Source: Neurospora intermedia (Eukaryota; Ascomycota; Sordariomycetes; Sordariales; Sordariaceae). Taken from it: 64,000 bases of DNA. Shown here piece after piece: positions 1-11,822 of this stretch (positions are counted from its first letter, which is position 1; every line of letters begins with the position of its first letter). Under the pieces are notes generated by a model, which was not told where the DNA came from, searched no databases, and saw nothing but the letters and a program-made list of their open reading frames with translations. The stretch covers positions 1,984,001 to 2,048,000 of the forward strand of contig BTPP01000003.1 in assembly GCA_037102815.1 (NCBI GenBank). Direction: 5' to 3'. The position numbers and the translations under genes are program-made.

Positions 1-1177
1 AGTGTGACGGTTTGCAATGGCTCATGGGCCCTTTTCGGGCTATCCTCGAGCCATGTCTTACTGGTCAGACTGGTCAAAGCTGGGTTTGTTTGTTGGCTCG
101 GGGATCATCCTTTCAATTCTATCCTTTCGTCCCAACCAGTACGGCGTCTTCTGATGCTACCGAGACAAAGTGCGATGTTTCTGGGGGCCCGCGGTTTCCA
201 AGCCTCCCAGGAAGAGGTGAAACACGATGCTGATTGGCAGGCATGTCATCACGACCCATGCAGGGGCAAAACCGCGCCCCTGACGTCTTTGGCCTTGGCC
301 ATGGGTGCATGGTTGGCAACAATGGGTGCACATTGTAGGACATTGTAGTGTACGCCGCTGTGGGATCGTGGACGAAAAAGGAAAATCAGCCGTCAGGCTC
401 AACAGGTCAGGCGTCATGTGTCGTGGTACGCCATATTACCTACTCTTCTGGGCGGAAGTGTTGGTGATGCGAGATCCAGTTGTGTGAGCATTGACGACAA
501 CGGCCGGGATTCAAAGAGGAAACAAGCGCCAGCTGTTCGGGTGCCAAGTCTGAAGTTCGAGTGATAGAGAGCCTTCGTGGGCCTACCAAAAGCCATTGTA
601 CGAAGGGTTTGTCCGTCATGGCGGCTTGGACAGGTTGAAGTCTACTACGCAGTACATAGCAGACGTAGCGCTGTAGGTAGGTAGGTACGTACTGGTCTCG
701 ATCCATGGATGAGGCTATACACTACAATTACTAGTACACTAGTAGTGTAAGTGATCACCCAGCCCCACCTGGCACCAGTCCCCATCTTACTAGGCCTTCA
801 CATTCGTCCAAACTTCTGCGACAACTTGATAGGCCCATGGCCCCGAATCCTTCGTCTACTCCCTGTTTGCTCCTTTTGGACTGATCCTTCACTCTATTGG
901 GCGTCAACACATCGAAGAAAGGCCGTCATATTTGGCTGTGTTTTTCTTATCCATTTTTTTATGCTTATAACACGTCGACCGCCACTTTTGCCGGACAAAG
1001 GCCCTCGTCCTTCGCAACTTACTTCCCCTCCCCTTCAGTATTCCTTCTCGATACCCCCGTGCAATTCTCACTCACTGCTTTCAACTCATCAAAATCACCT
1101 CTTACGAACGGTTCGGTCAGAGCGCCCACTTCCACTCACAACCATCAACAACTTCTCGCCTATCCACATCACGTAAA
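1..1177. other. Intergenic DNA and promoter of the secreted-protein gene
   Basis: I see no convincing gene here. Open frames in several phases overlap each other and look like chance. A short GTAG-type microsatellite lies near 675-690. From about 1,005 to 1,165 the plus strand becomes strongly C/T-rich, which is common just upstream of translation starts in filamentous fungi and fits the 5' leader of the gene starting at 1,178. The left edge may hold the end of an unseen neighbour, but nothing identifies it. Confidence 0.5.
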
Positions 1178-1880
1178 ATGCGTACCCAGCTCGTTTACTT
1201 TGCCCTGTTTGCCGGGCTTGCCGGTGCTCTCGGCTTGGAAAGCAAGTCCATCTATGCTGTGGAGGCTATCAAATCCATCATGCCTGGGGCCTTGACCGAT
1301 TGCTCGCAGTTCGAATTCTCTAAGGAGTGCAGGACACCGGAGGAGGCTGCTCCGCATCTGATTAACTCCCTCAAGGGCCGCACCACAGGCGAGATTGCTA
1401 TGATCCTGTCGCTCATCGGCGTCGAGAGCGGTGATTTGAAGTTCAGGATCAACCATTTCCCAAGCCCAGGCCACCCCGACCAAGGCACTGCGAATATGAT
1501 GTCGCCCATGGTTAGTCTTGCTCTACCGACACTTCGACCATGTTTGATCAAGCTTACTTTGTATAAGTGTATCTGGGACTGACCTTAAAAAAACAACTGT
1601 CTAGTATGTCAGCGAGTATGCAAAAGACCTCAACTTGCCTATCGACGGCAAGTCAGGGCCGGAGATTTTGCAGCTTGTCATAGCGGACGACTTCCGCAAT
1701 TTTGACTCTGCCCGTTGGTTCGTCGACAAGCATTGCTCGGACGAGGTGAAGGCTAAAATGAGGATGGGCACCGACGAGGGGTACAGCGATTATATCACAA
1801 AGTGCGTTGGCACCACCATGACGGATGATCGGCAACAGTATTGGGATCGGGCCAAGAAGGCATTTGACCTCAGTGGTTAG
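1178..1880 (+). CDS. Small secreted protein of an uncharacterised fungal family
   Basis: Two exons, 1178-1510 and 1605-1880, joined by a 94-bp phase-0 intron (GTTAGT...CTAG), give 202 residues. Residues 1-19 form a typical signal peptide (hydrophobic LVYFALFAGLAGALG), so the product is probably secreted. The mature part has four cysteines (42, 51, then one in DKHCSDE and one in TKCVGT), enough for two disulphides. The segment GEIAMILSLIGVESGD followed by NHFPSPGHPDQGT recalls a widespread Pezizomycotina family of secreted proteins with no known activity; I recognise the pattern from memory, not from a search. No enzyme motif is visible. The start follows a C/T-rich leader. The gene converges on the amylase gene, with 577 bp between stop codons. 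Exon structure is secure; function is unknown. Confidence 0.85.
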
Positions 1881-2457
1881 GTCCAGGCTAGAGACAGCGA
1901 TATGGGGCTCATAAATGAGGATGAATGGTAGTCTGGGGCAAGCGGTGTCTTATTCTGTTCCTTATATGTTACATCTGGTGTTCGGGAAGCAGCAAAGCTG
2001 CCTTGGCTTCCCCGGGCAATGAAAGGCTGGTTCTGGCTTCGGGTTGTGGCCTGTGTAGATGCTCGATAATGCGTTGTACCGTAACTGAAAGATGGAACGA
2101 ATCCTTTGCTGAAGAATCAAGGTGTAAAAATGTAAAGAAAGGTATGACTAGAATCGAACGACGTTAAGGAGTAAGAAATTGAAGAATGTACAGATGAATG
2201 TGCAATTCGAAGTGTAGATGAAAGTGCACATGGAAGGAAGAGCTATGACTTTACCAGTAAAAGATAAAGTCAATAAGGAATAGGTACTGTAATCGAACGG
2301 CTTTTTCTTTTGCAATCATGGCCCTGGCAAAGTATATTCATACTGAGACTTCCTCAGCTGCCCATGCCCCCCCTTTTTCATTTTTATCAAACTGTTTGAT
2401 ACCTACCGCGAATGACGATTTCAATCCCACTCCGCCGGCCTTAACAAAATTATTATG
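1881..2457. other. Convergent intergenic spacer
   Basis: This spacer separates the 3' ends of the secreted-protein gene (plus) and the amylase gene (minus), so it should hold both 3' untranslated regions. I found no further gene. The open frame at 1925-2167 has no recognisable content. Confidence 0.5.
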
Positions 2458-5400
2458 TCATTTCCTCCAAGTTGAAGTTACCGTGGCGGCTGCGCAAGGC
2501 ACCGTATATTTGTGATTGGGATCACTCTCCCAAGTAACAGTTCCTGAACTGTTTATCTTGATAAATTTGTACTGTATGACATTTCTCGGCGCAAGATCGA
2601 AGGATACGTACCACAGCGGGTTGCTGCTGGTGTACTTTGACGCGCTTAGTGTCACAGCGTTGGCGGTGTTCCAGCTGCCGAGGGCAGTCGTGTTGCCCAA
2701 TCTATACGTTGTTGTATTCTCGAATTAGCTGTTATACGGCCGATCAAGCATCGGTTAAGTGACTATGTACGTTGCGGGCGGCGAGGATGTTGTTGGGACC
2801 TACAGCTTAATTGTCTCACCATAGGACGTGCTAACCAGCGCTTCAAAGGTGATGGGTACTGCAGTGGCAGTGCAAGATGTCGATGCTATATCAGAGGTGA
2901 TGATGGTCGGTTCTCGTCAGTCCTCCTGCGCATGATCGTGGTTATATCCGGTTGCAAAACATCCTACGGATATGAAACTTACCCGCCGACGAAATTGATG
3001 TAGGAACTCCGGAATCTGTGCTGGTGGTCGAAGTGGGAGCTGACCGTGAGGAACAAATATCGCTGCCGTCGAGAAGCATTGTGGAGTATAAGATCCTTGG
3101 GAGCCCCCCAGAAAGTGTGATGGTTATGCTGCCTCCAGAGTCGGTGATGAAGCTATCGCAACTCACGACGTCGGTGACCGGTTCATCTGCACTGAATCCT
3201 GACGCCAACGCAGACAGAGTGACGGCGGTGGAGGACGACGCTCCGACATTGGTGAAGACGCCCACAACTTGTTTGTTGGATGAACCTTTGCGCATGGCAA
3301 TAGTGTGGCTATCGGAGTAGATGGGCCATGCACGGTATGTCAGGTAGCCGTCGTCTTTTTTGATAACATGGGTACGAAGCTGATTCAGCCGTTTAATCCA
3401 TGTGTACAACTCTGAGTTAGTTGAAAAGCCGGAAAGCCAGAGGGCCTCTCGATTGTAGGGAGTATCACTGCCCGCATAATGCTGTTCCTGTCCCTGATAA
3501 ATGATCGGGATGCCTATAGGAGATGAAGATGATCAGCCGAAATTCGAGCAAATACCACAGGTTATGCAATTGACAATGGCATGTACAGACCGTCTTTGAG
3601 CATCGTAAAGGCAATTGCCTATTGCAGATGTCAGTTGCTGTACGTTGAGTACGAAAGTGTTCCCGTATATGAAGCAACAGGTGCTACGAGGGACAAACAT
3701 CCCTGGAGGGAAGGGGCAACATACGTTCTTTGCTAAGACCTGCAGTGGAGGAAGTCCTTGGATCAGCGAGGAAGCACATCGACTGACATGTATAAGAAGC
3801 AGAAACTCACCATATCACTAGTTTTGTGCGCAAAGCGAGCCTGGTCATGGTTTTCGAGGAACGACCCGTAGAGACTGAGGTCAATCGCTTCATCATATTG
3901 TCAGCATTACTGGTTGAAACCGGCCAGGACATTGGACATACCAGCAGCTTTAAGTATGTTCATACCATTAGCCAGCGCAGTGATGTTGCCGCTTGTTGAT
4001 TGGAACGCATTTACTATCCAATAATAGCTGCGTAGAAAGTTGACCTGGTAAGCAAGAGCCGACATGCAAAAGGCTCAGGTTCAGTTCACCCATTACCTTG
4101 CATAGTCCAAGACGCCGCTGATGTAGCTCTGGTACGGTGCCAGATACGCCGGATCTCCTTGGAACACCTCTCCAATGGCGAACACGCCGGCAGCGGACTC
4201 GAATCCTGGCCAGAAGGACTTCTCAACGTGCTTGACACTATCGATACGAAGGCCATCGCTGTAACAGTTTAGGTTAGTTCTCTACAGGAAGACAGTGCCC
4301 TGTTCATCACTGATATGACAGTAATGGGGAGCAGTGTACATACATACTGTACGTTGACACGATCTTGGACACCCAGTCGTGCCATATCTTGCGGACGTCG
4401 TCGCTATTGCGTTCACCGTATTAGTCATCTTTCAGAATAGGAGCCTGGGATAGTTTTGACCTACGTTTCGGTTTTGAGGTCCGGTAAACTATGTGCACAT
4501 GTGAGGCGTCAGTCAGGCTAAGGCATATTGCTCGTGGAGTCAAGAGTCCGAATGTATGGCTTCATAGCACTTTACGTTACTGCCCGACGACGACAGACGT
4601 ACCTGACGATATCACTTCCTTGCCAGCATCTGAGTTCCATTTGTCAGTGTCTACCTTGTACCAACTCCTGTTGACGGTCTAATTACATGCCAGGGGATGG
4701 GACCGATCCACTCACGTTTCGATGGAGGTTTGGTTATCGTAGTTGATGGTGCACGGAGAGTGATAGTAAGATTGCTAAATAGCCTTCAGAAACTCCTCTA
4801 CCCTGTGTTTAGAGGTATACATTTGGTATCACTTACGGAAGAGAAAGGATTGAGACCTTGGTAGTTGATGCACGAACGGCAGCCCAAATACGCCATGTGG
4901 TTGGTGACAACATCCACCATGAGGTACTAATCATTAGATATGTCAGCGCTTTGGTCAGTCACGTGTCAACCATTTAACTGTGTTTCTTGGCCAGGCGTGG
5001 GAGAGTGGAATCTTACCATGCCGCGGTCATGAAGCGCTTTGGAAAGCCCCTTGAGGTTGTCTGCGGTGCCAAATGAAGGATTTAAGGACCAAATATCTGA
5101 CGCCCAATACCCATGATAAGAAGACCTAAGTTTGATGATTGTCCAGTTAATGTCCATAACGAGCGTCTGGTAGTCTCGGCATTCCATGGCGGCCAAACAT
5201 ACCCGTCTTTGGTAACTCCGTCAATCTGCTTCACGATTGGGGATATCCAGACAGCAGTGAACCCCATTCCCTGGATATAGTCCAGCTTTGAGATCAGTCC
5301 CTGCCATGACCCGCCGCAGTATACCTGCTGGGATGTGTCACATGGCGCACTGGTTGACAGATCGCTTCGAGCAAAACGATCCGTCACGACCTGATATATG

Positions 5401-5620
5401 GACTGCCTGCGCCTACAGGAATATCCCGTCAGTTCAGGGTACTTTCTCATGTTTTCCGTGTGGTCCGTACCGTTCCCGAAACTCCTGGAGGTCTAATACG
5501 GGCGAGGGGTGAAGAGACTGAAGGAAAATCTTACCATTCTGAAGACGTAAGAGCTCCCACTTGGACCGCCGCTGAGAGTAGCAGTCCGAGGACAACGCTT
5601 AGTTGTCTTTCGGGCCTCAT
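2458..5620 (-). CDS. Secreted alpha-amylase, GH13 catalytic domain plus CBM20 starch-binding domain
   Basis: Endo-acting alpha-1,4-glucanase that cleaves starch outside the cell. My model has 16 exons: 5620-5535, 5412-5203, 5125-5017, 4926-4837, 4774-4716, 4629-4603, 4488-4465, 4403-4344, 4258-4097, 4027-3942, 3887-3811, 3739-3725, 3618-3591, 3513-2983, 2885-2804 and 2701-2458, giving 629 residues with all phases consistent. Residues 1-~22 are a signal peptide. GH13 landmarks appear in order: DVVTNH (region I), GLRIDSVKH (nucleophile D228), IGEVF (acid/base E252) and ENHD (D319). They match Aspergillus-type (Taka) amylases throughout. A Ser/Thr-rich linker leads to CBM20 at ~526-629, with the TSSNPLWYV and WESDPN landmarks. 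On the minus strand a TATAAA lies at 5738-5733. Odd points: four exons of 15-28 nt, and one acceptor (AAG before 3887) chosen because it keeps frame and homology. Fusion and family are very secure; single splice sites less so. Confidence 0.93.
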
Positions 5621-6841
5621 TTTGGTGAACGGTAAAAGTTAAAGCGTCAAGAATCAAGAACCGATGTCCAATATTATCCGATTGCCAGTGGGCTGGACAT
5701 ACCGTCATTGTCTCGGAGCGGCGCTCCGAACCTTTATAGGCCATTTTCAACTCGAAAATGATACTTTACCAGCCATTACTGGCCAGCAAGATGACGGGCT
5801 TGGGTTCTGTAAACCTCGGATGATGAGGAAGAACGAGTTTCAGGACATTTCATGCCCGCTGCTTCACGACCAGGTTCAATTCGGGCCGTAAAATTGCGTG
5901 AGGGTGTATCACAAAGGTCTCTCGAGGTCTTCATCTTGAAGCTTGGAACTGTCCACGGAATTTGAGGCTCCTTCCGTGAGGTCCCCCATTGTTCTGGCTA
6001 CACCAGGCGGAGGTAGTATTCGGTGCTGATGGAGAGGCCACTGGATCTACGGATCTCTGGCTCCGCGCGGTAACCCCAGACGCCACACCCCGGATTCTTT
6101 ATGACCCAGACTATAGCGACGGGATTGTATGTGTGGGGGAGGCCAATGAGGCAGAAGGCCCGAATACCACATTGTTGGTGACCATCCGACCGACAACGGG
6201 CCGGCTGTAGCGATGTTTAGTAATTCGCGGAAAGGAATCCAATGCCAATTATGTATCAGATCTTATGCTTGTAGCCATTTCTCGCCCTCCCATCTGATAT
6301 GTACCGAGCATAACTTCCAGTCGATACGATATTCGGCCCTCCTCATGGCTATAGTTGGCTACGAATGAGGATAAGATAAGGCATTCTGCATTTTGTTATG
6401 TTCATGTGATCATACGGCCAGTCTATCTCATGGCAATCCCTCACTCATACCGGGTTCCACAGTCATCTTTCCGGCTCTCTCAAGCAAAATCAGCGCTGCA
6501 CAGCTCGGTGTTGGTTTGTTGGTGAAATACTCTGACCTTTTCATGCCTCCCTCCTGGCATTTCCCGTCGAAAGAACGCGTAAGCTCGACACAAATAACCC
6601 GAACAACTTGACATTAGGTCACATGTTGAGTGGGAATCTAGGGCTCATTGTATAACAAGTCTCTTTGCTGGGCAAACGCAGAACGACACAAAACAAGACA
6701 CCAAAAGAAGGAGAAAAAAAAAAAAAAAAAAAAAAAGGCCCCGAACTATGAACTAATCATCACCATGCCCTTGCCTCTCCTCACTATTGTGAAAAATAGG
6801 ACTGTTCCGGCCCATTCCCGGAAAAAAACTGAAAAGGTTGA
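5621..6841. promoter_or_regulatory. Amylase upstream region, and 3' flank of the Zn2Cys6 gene
   Basis: 1.2 kb between the amylase start and the stop of the upstream transcription-factor gene. On the minus strand a TATAAA (5738-5733) lies about 113 bp before the amylase ATG. A perfect 17-nt palindrome, TCGGAGCGGCGCTCCGA, sits at 5713-5729 between TATA and ATG; it contains a CGG...CCG pair, the half-site style used by Zn2Cys6 regulators. A 25-nt poly-A-rich run lies near 6,714-6,736. I found no gene; the frame at 5989-6210 lacks any recognisable motif. Confidence 0.5.
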
Positions 6842-9651
6842 TCAGTTCCCCAATGCGCAGTCTGAGTGTAGTTCTCGAAGGAATTCTATTTGTAATCCAT
6901 CGTCAGCAAAACGTGAAATCCTCGATGTCCCTAATGTAGATGGTCTTACCCAGTCGAAGTTCGTGGTAAAGTCCAGTGTACTGTTCCCTACGCCGTCACC
7001 AAACAGTGAGGAGAACGGAGATGTGTCGCCGATGCTAGCCATCGTGTTGCCCAGGTAATCTGGCGTCAGGCCCATGCTCAAGGGACCTGTGCCAGAAGTC
7101 GCTGGGTCGGCACTGACGTTCATGTTCAGTGAAGGATGATTGGGCCCATCAAGACCTTGTGCCGCATGTGTTGGTGAGGTTGTGCTTGCATCTATACTTC
7201 CTGAGAGCATACCCAGCGTTATGGCAGCCGAGTGCTCTGACCGCATCTCTTGTACTGAGTCTGAGAACTCGGTCGCTTTTGCCGTTGCAGGAATTTCGAT
7301 CGCGCTGCCAGAGTGTTGAGAGGACTGTGTACCATTGATCTTGTCCAGCATAATCTCTAGGACATTGAACGCCTTGAGTGCGTCCATAGACTCATCTGCC
7401 AATCCCTTCCAAATGTCTCGGGTGACTTCAAGGCTCTTGATCATCTCGGCACGTTGCTCCGAAGTCCAAGGAGGACTGGCTGGTGCCGTCTTTGTTCGGC
7501 GTAACGTGTTGTCATAGTGCAGATCCAACACGATCAGCATAGCGGGAAGGAGGAAGTCCTTGGTTGCGATAGAAGTCACGAACCACTTGATGGAGCGAAA
7601 TCGGCCTCTTGGTTGTGATTCACGGTGGAGCGTTGCCAGATGACCCAAGGACTCAAGGGAAGATGATATTGCCCTAAGCCGAGAGCTGTTATATTTGATG
7701 TTTTGTGTCGCCTTCGACATGTACCTTCTGTGAAGAAGACAGATAATTTTCTGGAAGAGAATATCGATATTGAACCGCGCAATGATCAGCGTTAACGGAT
7801 CATGACAGCCCGAGAGGGGTTGGAACCGTAGATGCGGAGGTAGATTCGCCTTGATCTCACGCAGTTTTGCGTCAAAGCGGAGAACTTCATCATAATGGAC
7901 CGGATTTCGGATACGACCTGTTGCTTGTAATATGTTGCCCAGCTCCAGTGCGAGCTTAACCTTGGCAATCATATAACTGATGTTGGTAGGCTCTGTATCT
8001 GGTTTCGGTGGGGGTAGCACCTTGATGTCTGGATGGAAATCCTCATCGGCCAGGTTGTGCGGAAGGTCGGTGTCGCAGTCGTGTTCGTAGATCATAGTAG
8101 GTAGAGAGAGCTGGTGTGAAAAAAATACGTCGCACATCCTGATCAGAGCCCACGTTCTTCTTCTCATTTCCTAGATAATCAAGCCAAAAGTGTCAGCTGA
8201 GCGACTCATGTGATAATTCCCTGTCAAGCGGCCTTTACCCGTCCTTTTGTAAGTGAATGAAACATTGAAAGAAAGGGCCTTACAGCTTGGAAGGGAGTGA
8301 GAGAAGGAAACCACTTCGCATCTCTGTGATAGCCCATACGGAAGGCAACCCTCGTGACCTGAGACATTATCAACCACAGGCCGACATCGGCATCCCACCG
8401 GGATGAATGTTCGGCAAAGAGGTAGAGAATCATAGTCTCCACGGTATACTCGGTCGGCTTCGTATAATCGCCTACCCGGAGACACTGAACGGTTCGGAGT
8501 CGGTACTCGGCTGCCTTTTCCAGTGTGCGGCCCTTCCATTCGGGCGGCTCGTCACCAACCTTGTGATAACTCAACATGGCCAGGCACATGACCGAATAAA
8601 GCAGGCCTAACCACATGATTGGTGTCCGAGACGGGTCCAGCCAGTGATTGCGAAGCTGCTGGTGGAAGGTAGGTGGATGAATGATGTTGACAGCATTATC
8701 CATTGAGTTGAAGTACCTTCCACAAAGGGTCAGGACTGTTGACTTGGAAGGCAACTCGGCCCTCAGCTCGATTTCGGCAGCAGGTGTTGACTCGAAAAGA
8801 AACGTGAGGCCTTCACAAGCTGTAGGCGGCTTGCTGAGCATCACTTTCTCATAGCTCTTCTCCAGGTCCTTCTTGTGAAGTGCAAAGTAGTTCTTGACCT
8901 CGGCGATGTCCGCCAAAACAGTGTGCCAGTGGCCTTGTCCCACATACATGGACTTTCCCCTATCGGGATCCACCTTCAGAACGCCGAGGGAGGTTGCCAG
9001 TCCATCGTCGATGTCACTTTCTCCCTCGCCATCTTGCATAGCGCCATCATCGTCGTCGAGGTGCAGGAAGGCCGAAGAGCTGCTAGTCGTCGTCGAGCTA
9101 GCACCTTGTCCTTTAGCATGCCCACCAGCAGAAGCCGCGACATTTGTAGCAGTAGCGGCCGGAGGTAGATCAATATTAGCACCGCCATGCACAAGTGATA
9201 AAACCAAGCCTTCCAGCCTGTCAATACGGTTCTGCATGTCGTCGGGAGAGGCAACTGGTTGGCATTGACTTTTTTTCCGGGCCGGCGGCGTGGCATAGAA
9301 ACACGAAGGGGCATCTGTCCCTCCTCGTTTAGTGCAGTTTCCGCACGGGTGATTTCTGTCACACTTTCTATAGTTTTTTTTGTTTTAGCAACTAGGCATC
9401 ATTAACGACGGTCTTGCGCCGAAGGCCGTTCAGGATGTTATTGGTCATAATGCTTACAGCCTATATTAGGTTATGTTAGTCGAGGGATAACCCAAGCGAG
9501 GCGGCTGTCCACGGGTGGATGGAGTGGCTCACTTTCTTGACCGGCAAGGATAACAACTGAGCGGTACTCTGTTTCGCTTTCGGACAACACGAAACTGCTC
9601 CTGGGGGGAACGGCCGCCGGAAGAGGTGGTCGACGGTGGTGTGGGCGTCAT
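6842..9651 (-). CDS. Zn2Cys6 (fungal-type) transcription factor
   Basis: Nuclear DNA-binding regulator. Three exons, 9651-9533, 9367-8284 and 8170-6842, give 843 residues. The ATG at 9651 is the first in-frame methionine; the open frame upstream has only a GTG. A basic stretch (RKRNRVPLSCYPC) leads into the zinc cluster: C33, C36, C42, C48, C51 and C62. Behind it come a leucine-containing linker (DRLEGLVLSL), acidic and Ser-rich stretches, and a fungal-specific middle homology region at about 250-450 (NIIHPPTFHQQL, then WLGLLYSVMCLAML, ending in EMRRRTWALIRMCDV across intron 2). The C-terminus is Ser/Thr/Pro-rich. With the only visible GT-AG intron 1, the second and third cysteines are five residues apart instead of the usual six. 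It lies 1.2 kb upstream of the amylase on the same strand. It is not recognisably AmyR by its zinc cluster, so its targets are unknown. Confidence 0.9.
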
Positions 9652-10965
9652 GATCTGCCGCGCTGGATTAGATGAGTAAAAAGATTCTGGCGCTGAAAGG
9701 TCGTGGTACAAGGGCAAGTATGTAAGGGGCTGCGTTGAGCTGGCAATCACATAGAAGTCCCCAGTGGAAAGCAGGCCGGGTGGTGTTGATTGTGTTCAAG
9801 TTGGCTTTTCGAAAGAGAACAAGCTGAGCGAACGTTGTGGGCAGCTGGCTGAATTTGGTCACAGCTTCATCATCATATTTGCAGGAGTTTACCGTGCTAA
9901 AACAGGGTCTCATAGGCACATACCAGTCCTGAAAATGCTGCCCGGAAGGTGCAGGCATGCCTTCACAGCCTTGAATGCAAACAGGTGAGCACTTATCTTT
10001 GAATGGAGGACGGGGAGAGGAGGAGGAGGCAGGGTCATAAGCCAAATGAAAGCTAGGTTGGTTGGTAAGGTAGTAGTGGTTGTCGAGTAAGCAAAATGAC
10101 GGGCCTCACGTCGAGAACACTCTCCGTCGACCTGTAAGCAATCATGCCGCAACAGAAGACTGAACGTGCTGGGTACGATACACCCCTACGGCAGTATCAA
10201 TGTGAAACTGTGCTTTTCTCTTACCCCCCGTATACTCGTTAGCGCTTCATCCTGTCTTCATCCATTGTGTAGGTGCTGCTTTGTACGTAGTACGCTCAGA
10301 TCCCAACAGCATGTTCGGGCCACCAATGCCTTGAGAAAAGCTTGGCATTTCAGTCTTCACCACACACAGTCAAAAATTGCATCACCAAAAAGGTTACTGG
10401 TATATAGTCTAGTACACAAACACCATTTTCCCAGCAAATCCACGCTCCCACAAAAAACAGTACTGCCGGACTGCCCATGGCGACTGGGCAGTTTTCCCTG
10501 CTATTGCGACCACTCGGGAGTACAGCGAGGAGAAAATGTGTTGCATTACTCGATCCGGTCGATAAGCGCAACACCTTGCGCGTTAAACGTCCGCCGTCAT
10601 TGTACGCCTAGCACTCAGTTAACCGTTGACAAGCCATGACTGTCGCTTAGCGGCTTAGTGTCATCAGTACCGTCTCTTATCTCAGCAGTGCGCCTGATAC
10701 GTCTTCAGCCTGTGAGTCTTGTAGTTTTAGGCTGTCTCATGCAATTAGTGTTGCGACCATCTTTTTGTCGCCATGATTCCACTGCATCATCTTGAGCCGC
10801 AGGTACCAAGGAAACTGATCAAAGCCAAGTCAGATGTGATATAGGGGACACTCGACAAGAACGTGATCTGCCTTTTTGCCTCTATTTTCAAGACTGACAG
10901 TCGCTCAAGAGCATATATACAGCGGTTCCCGTTCTGACCAAGGAAGGTTCGGTGCATGCTGAAAC
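9652..10965. other. Promoter of the Zn2Cys6 gene and 3' flank of the glutaredoxin gene
   Basis: 1.3 kb of ordinary-GC DNA between two minus-strand genes. Several open frames on both strands (the largest at 10166-10639) show no motif, no coherent composition and no plausible splicing partners. I read the region as the long upstream region of the transcription factor. The glutaredoxin 3' untranslated region should lie just below 10,966. Confidence 0.45.
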
Positions 10966-11822
10966 CTAGGATTGCCCGGCGGACGCATCGCCGTTCGCCT
11001 TGACACTATATGGTTTGAAGAAGTCGGCGTCGTTCGCCAACTCCTCCTTGACCTGCATTCTTAGTCAGTCCGCTGTCAGTAGGATGACATAGAATAGGCT
11101 TCACGTACGATATCGAGTCCCCCCACTAGCTCACCGTCGACCCAAAGTTGTGGATAAGTAGGCCAATCAGCAAACTCCTTAAGGCCCTGCCGTACTTCGT
11201 CGTCCGCTAGAATGTTAAAGAAACCGTATTTGACGGCATTATCTCGGAGAATAGCAACCAGTTGTCGCGAGAAGCCGCACTTGGGCTCACTGGGAGTACC
11301 CTTCATGAACAGCATGACCGGGGCGGCCTTGACCAGGTCACCCAGACGTCTGAACAACTCCTCCTTTTGCTTCTTGGGGTCCTGAGGTACAACGTCGCCG
11401 GCCTGGCCCTCAGCAGTGGCGGCGCCATTTGCGATCGCCGGTGTCTTCTCACTAGCTTCAATGCCGGACTGGGCCAATTTTTTGGCGTGGGTCTCAATCG
11501 CGTTTCGAACCTTGACGGCACTGCTTCCGCTAACCGTCTCCAAAACCTGGTTATTCCGGGCGAGCACAAGAAAGGGAACGGCCGTCACGTTGTACGTTTC
11601 GCTAATTTCCGACAGTTCTTCGGCGTCGATCGAGACCCAGGAGGTGGAAAGCGGTTCAGTAACGGGATATTCGCTCGCCAATGTCTTGAGCACTGTCGCC
11701 ATCTGGGCGCACGGCGCAGCCCAGGGCGCGTGGAAGGAGACAATCAGGAGGGTGGACGCCGGCAATGACGACACATGATTGTTCCAAGCCTCAATACTGG
11801 TAATGTCCTTGATGGTCGACAT
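10966..11822 (-). CDS. grx4: Monothiol glutaredoxin with N-terminal thioredoxin-like domain (Grx3/Grx4 type)
   Basis: Cytosolic/nuclear multidomain glutaredoxin. In yeast this type carries a glutathione-bound [2Fe-2S] cluster and signals iron status. Two exons, 11822-11109 and 11052-10966, with a 56-bp phase-0 intron, give 266 residues. Residues 1-~110 form a thioredoxin-like fold with the degenerate active site WAAPC (C38), typical of this family in place of WCGPC. An Ala-rich linker follows. The C-terminal glutaredoxin domain has KGTPSEPKCGFS (C182), then WPTYPQLW and GGLDI, the glutathione-binding elements. The intron falls exactly inside GGLDI|VKEEL; ignoring it would give a false C-terminus (REAYSMSSY). 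I start at ATG 11,822; an in-frame TTG farther upstream is not credible. The region above 11,822 has no methionine that could add a targeting peptide. Assignment is secure. Confidence 0.93.

Noticed and set aside
751-1295. Two overlapping open frames of 132-141 codons upstream of the secreted-protein gene
   Set aside because: They run through the C/T-rich leader and into the real gene in another frame, with no motif or consistent composition.
5989-6210. 73-codon plus-strand frame in the amylase promoter
   Set aside because: No recognisable family, no splice partner, and it lies in a promoter region.
6714-6736. Poly-A run as the tail of a retroposed gene
   Set aside because: No coding remnant or target duplication beside it; an ordinary homopolymer in a promoter.
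9652-9750. N-terminal extension of the Zn2Cys6 protein
   Set aside because: It would start at GTG; the first ATG in frame is at 9,651 and gives a natural N-terminus.
10166-10639. 157-codon plus-strand frame between the glutaredoxin and Zn2Cys6 genes
   Set aside because: Composition is rich in Cys, His and Ser with no domain; it looks like chance in the long upstream region of the regulator.
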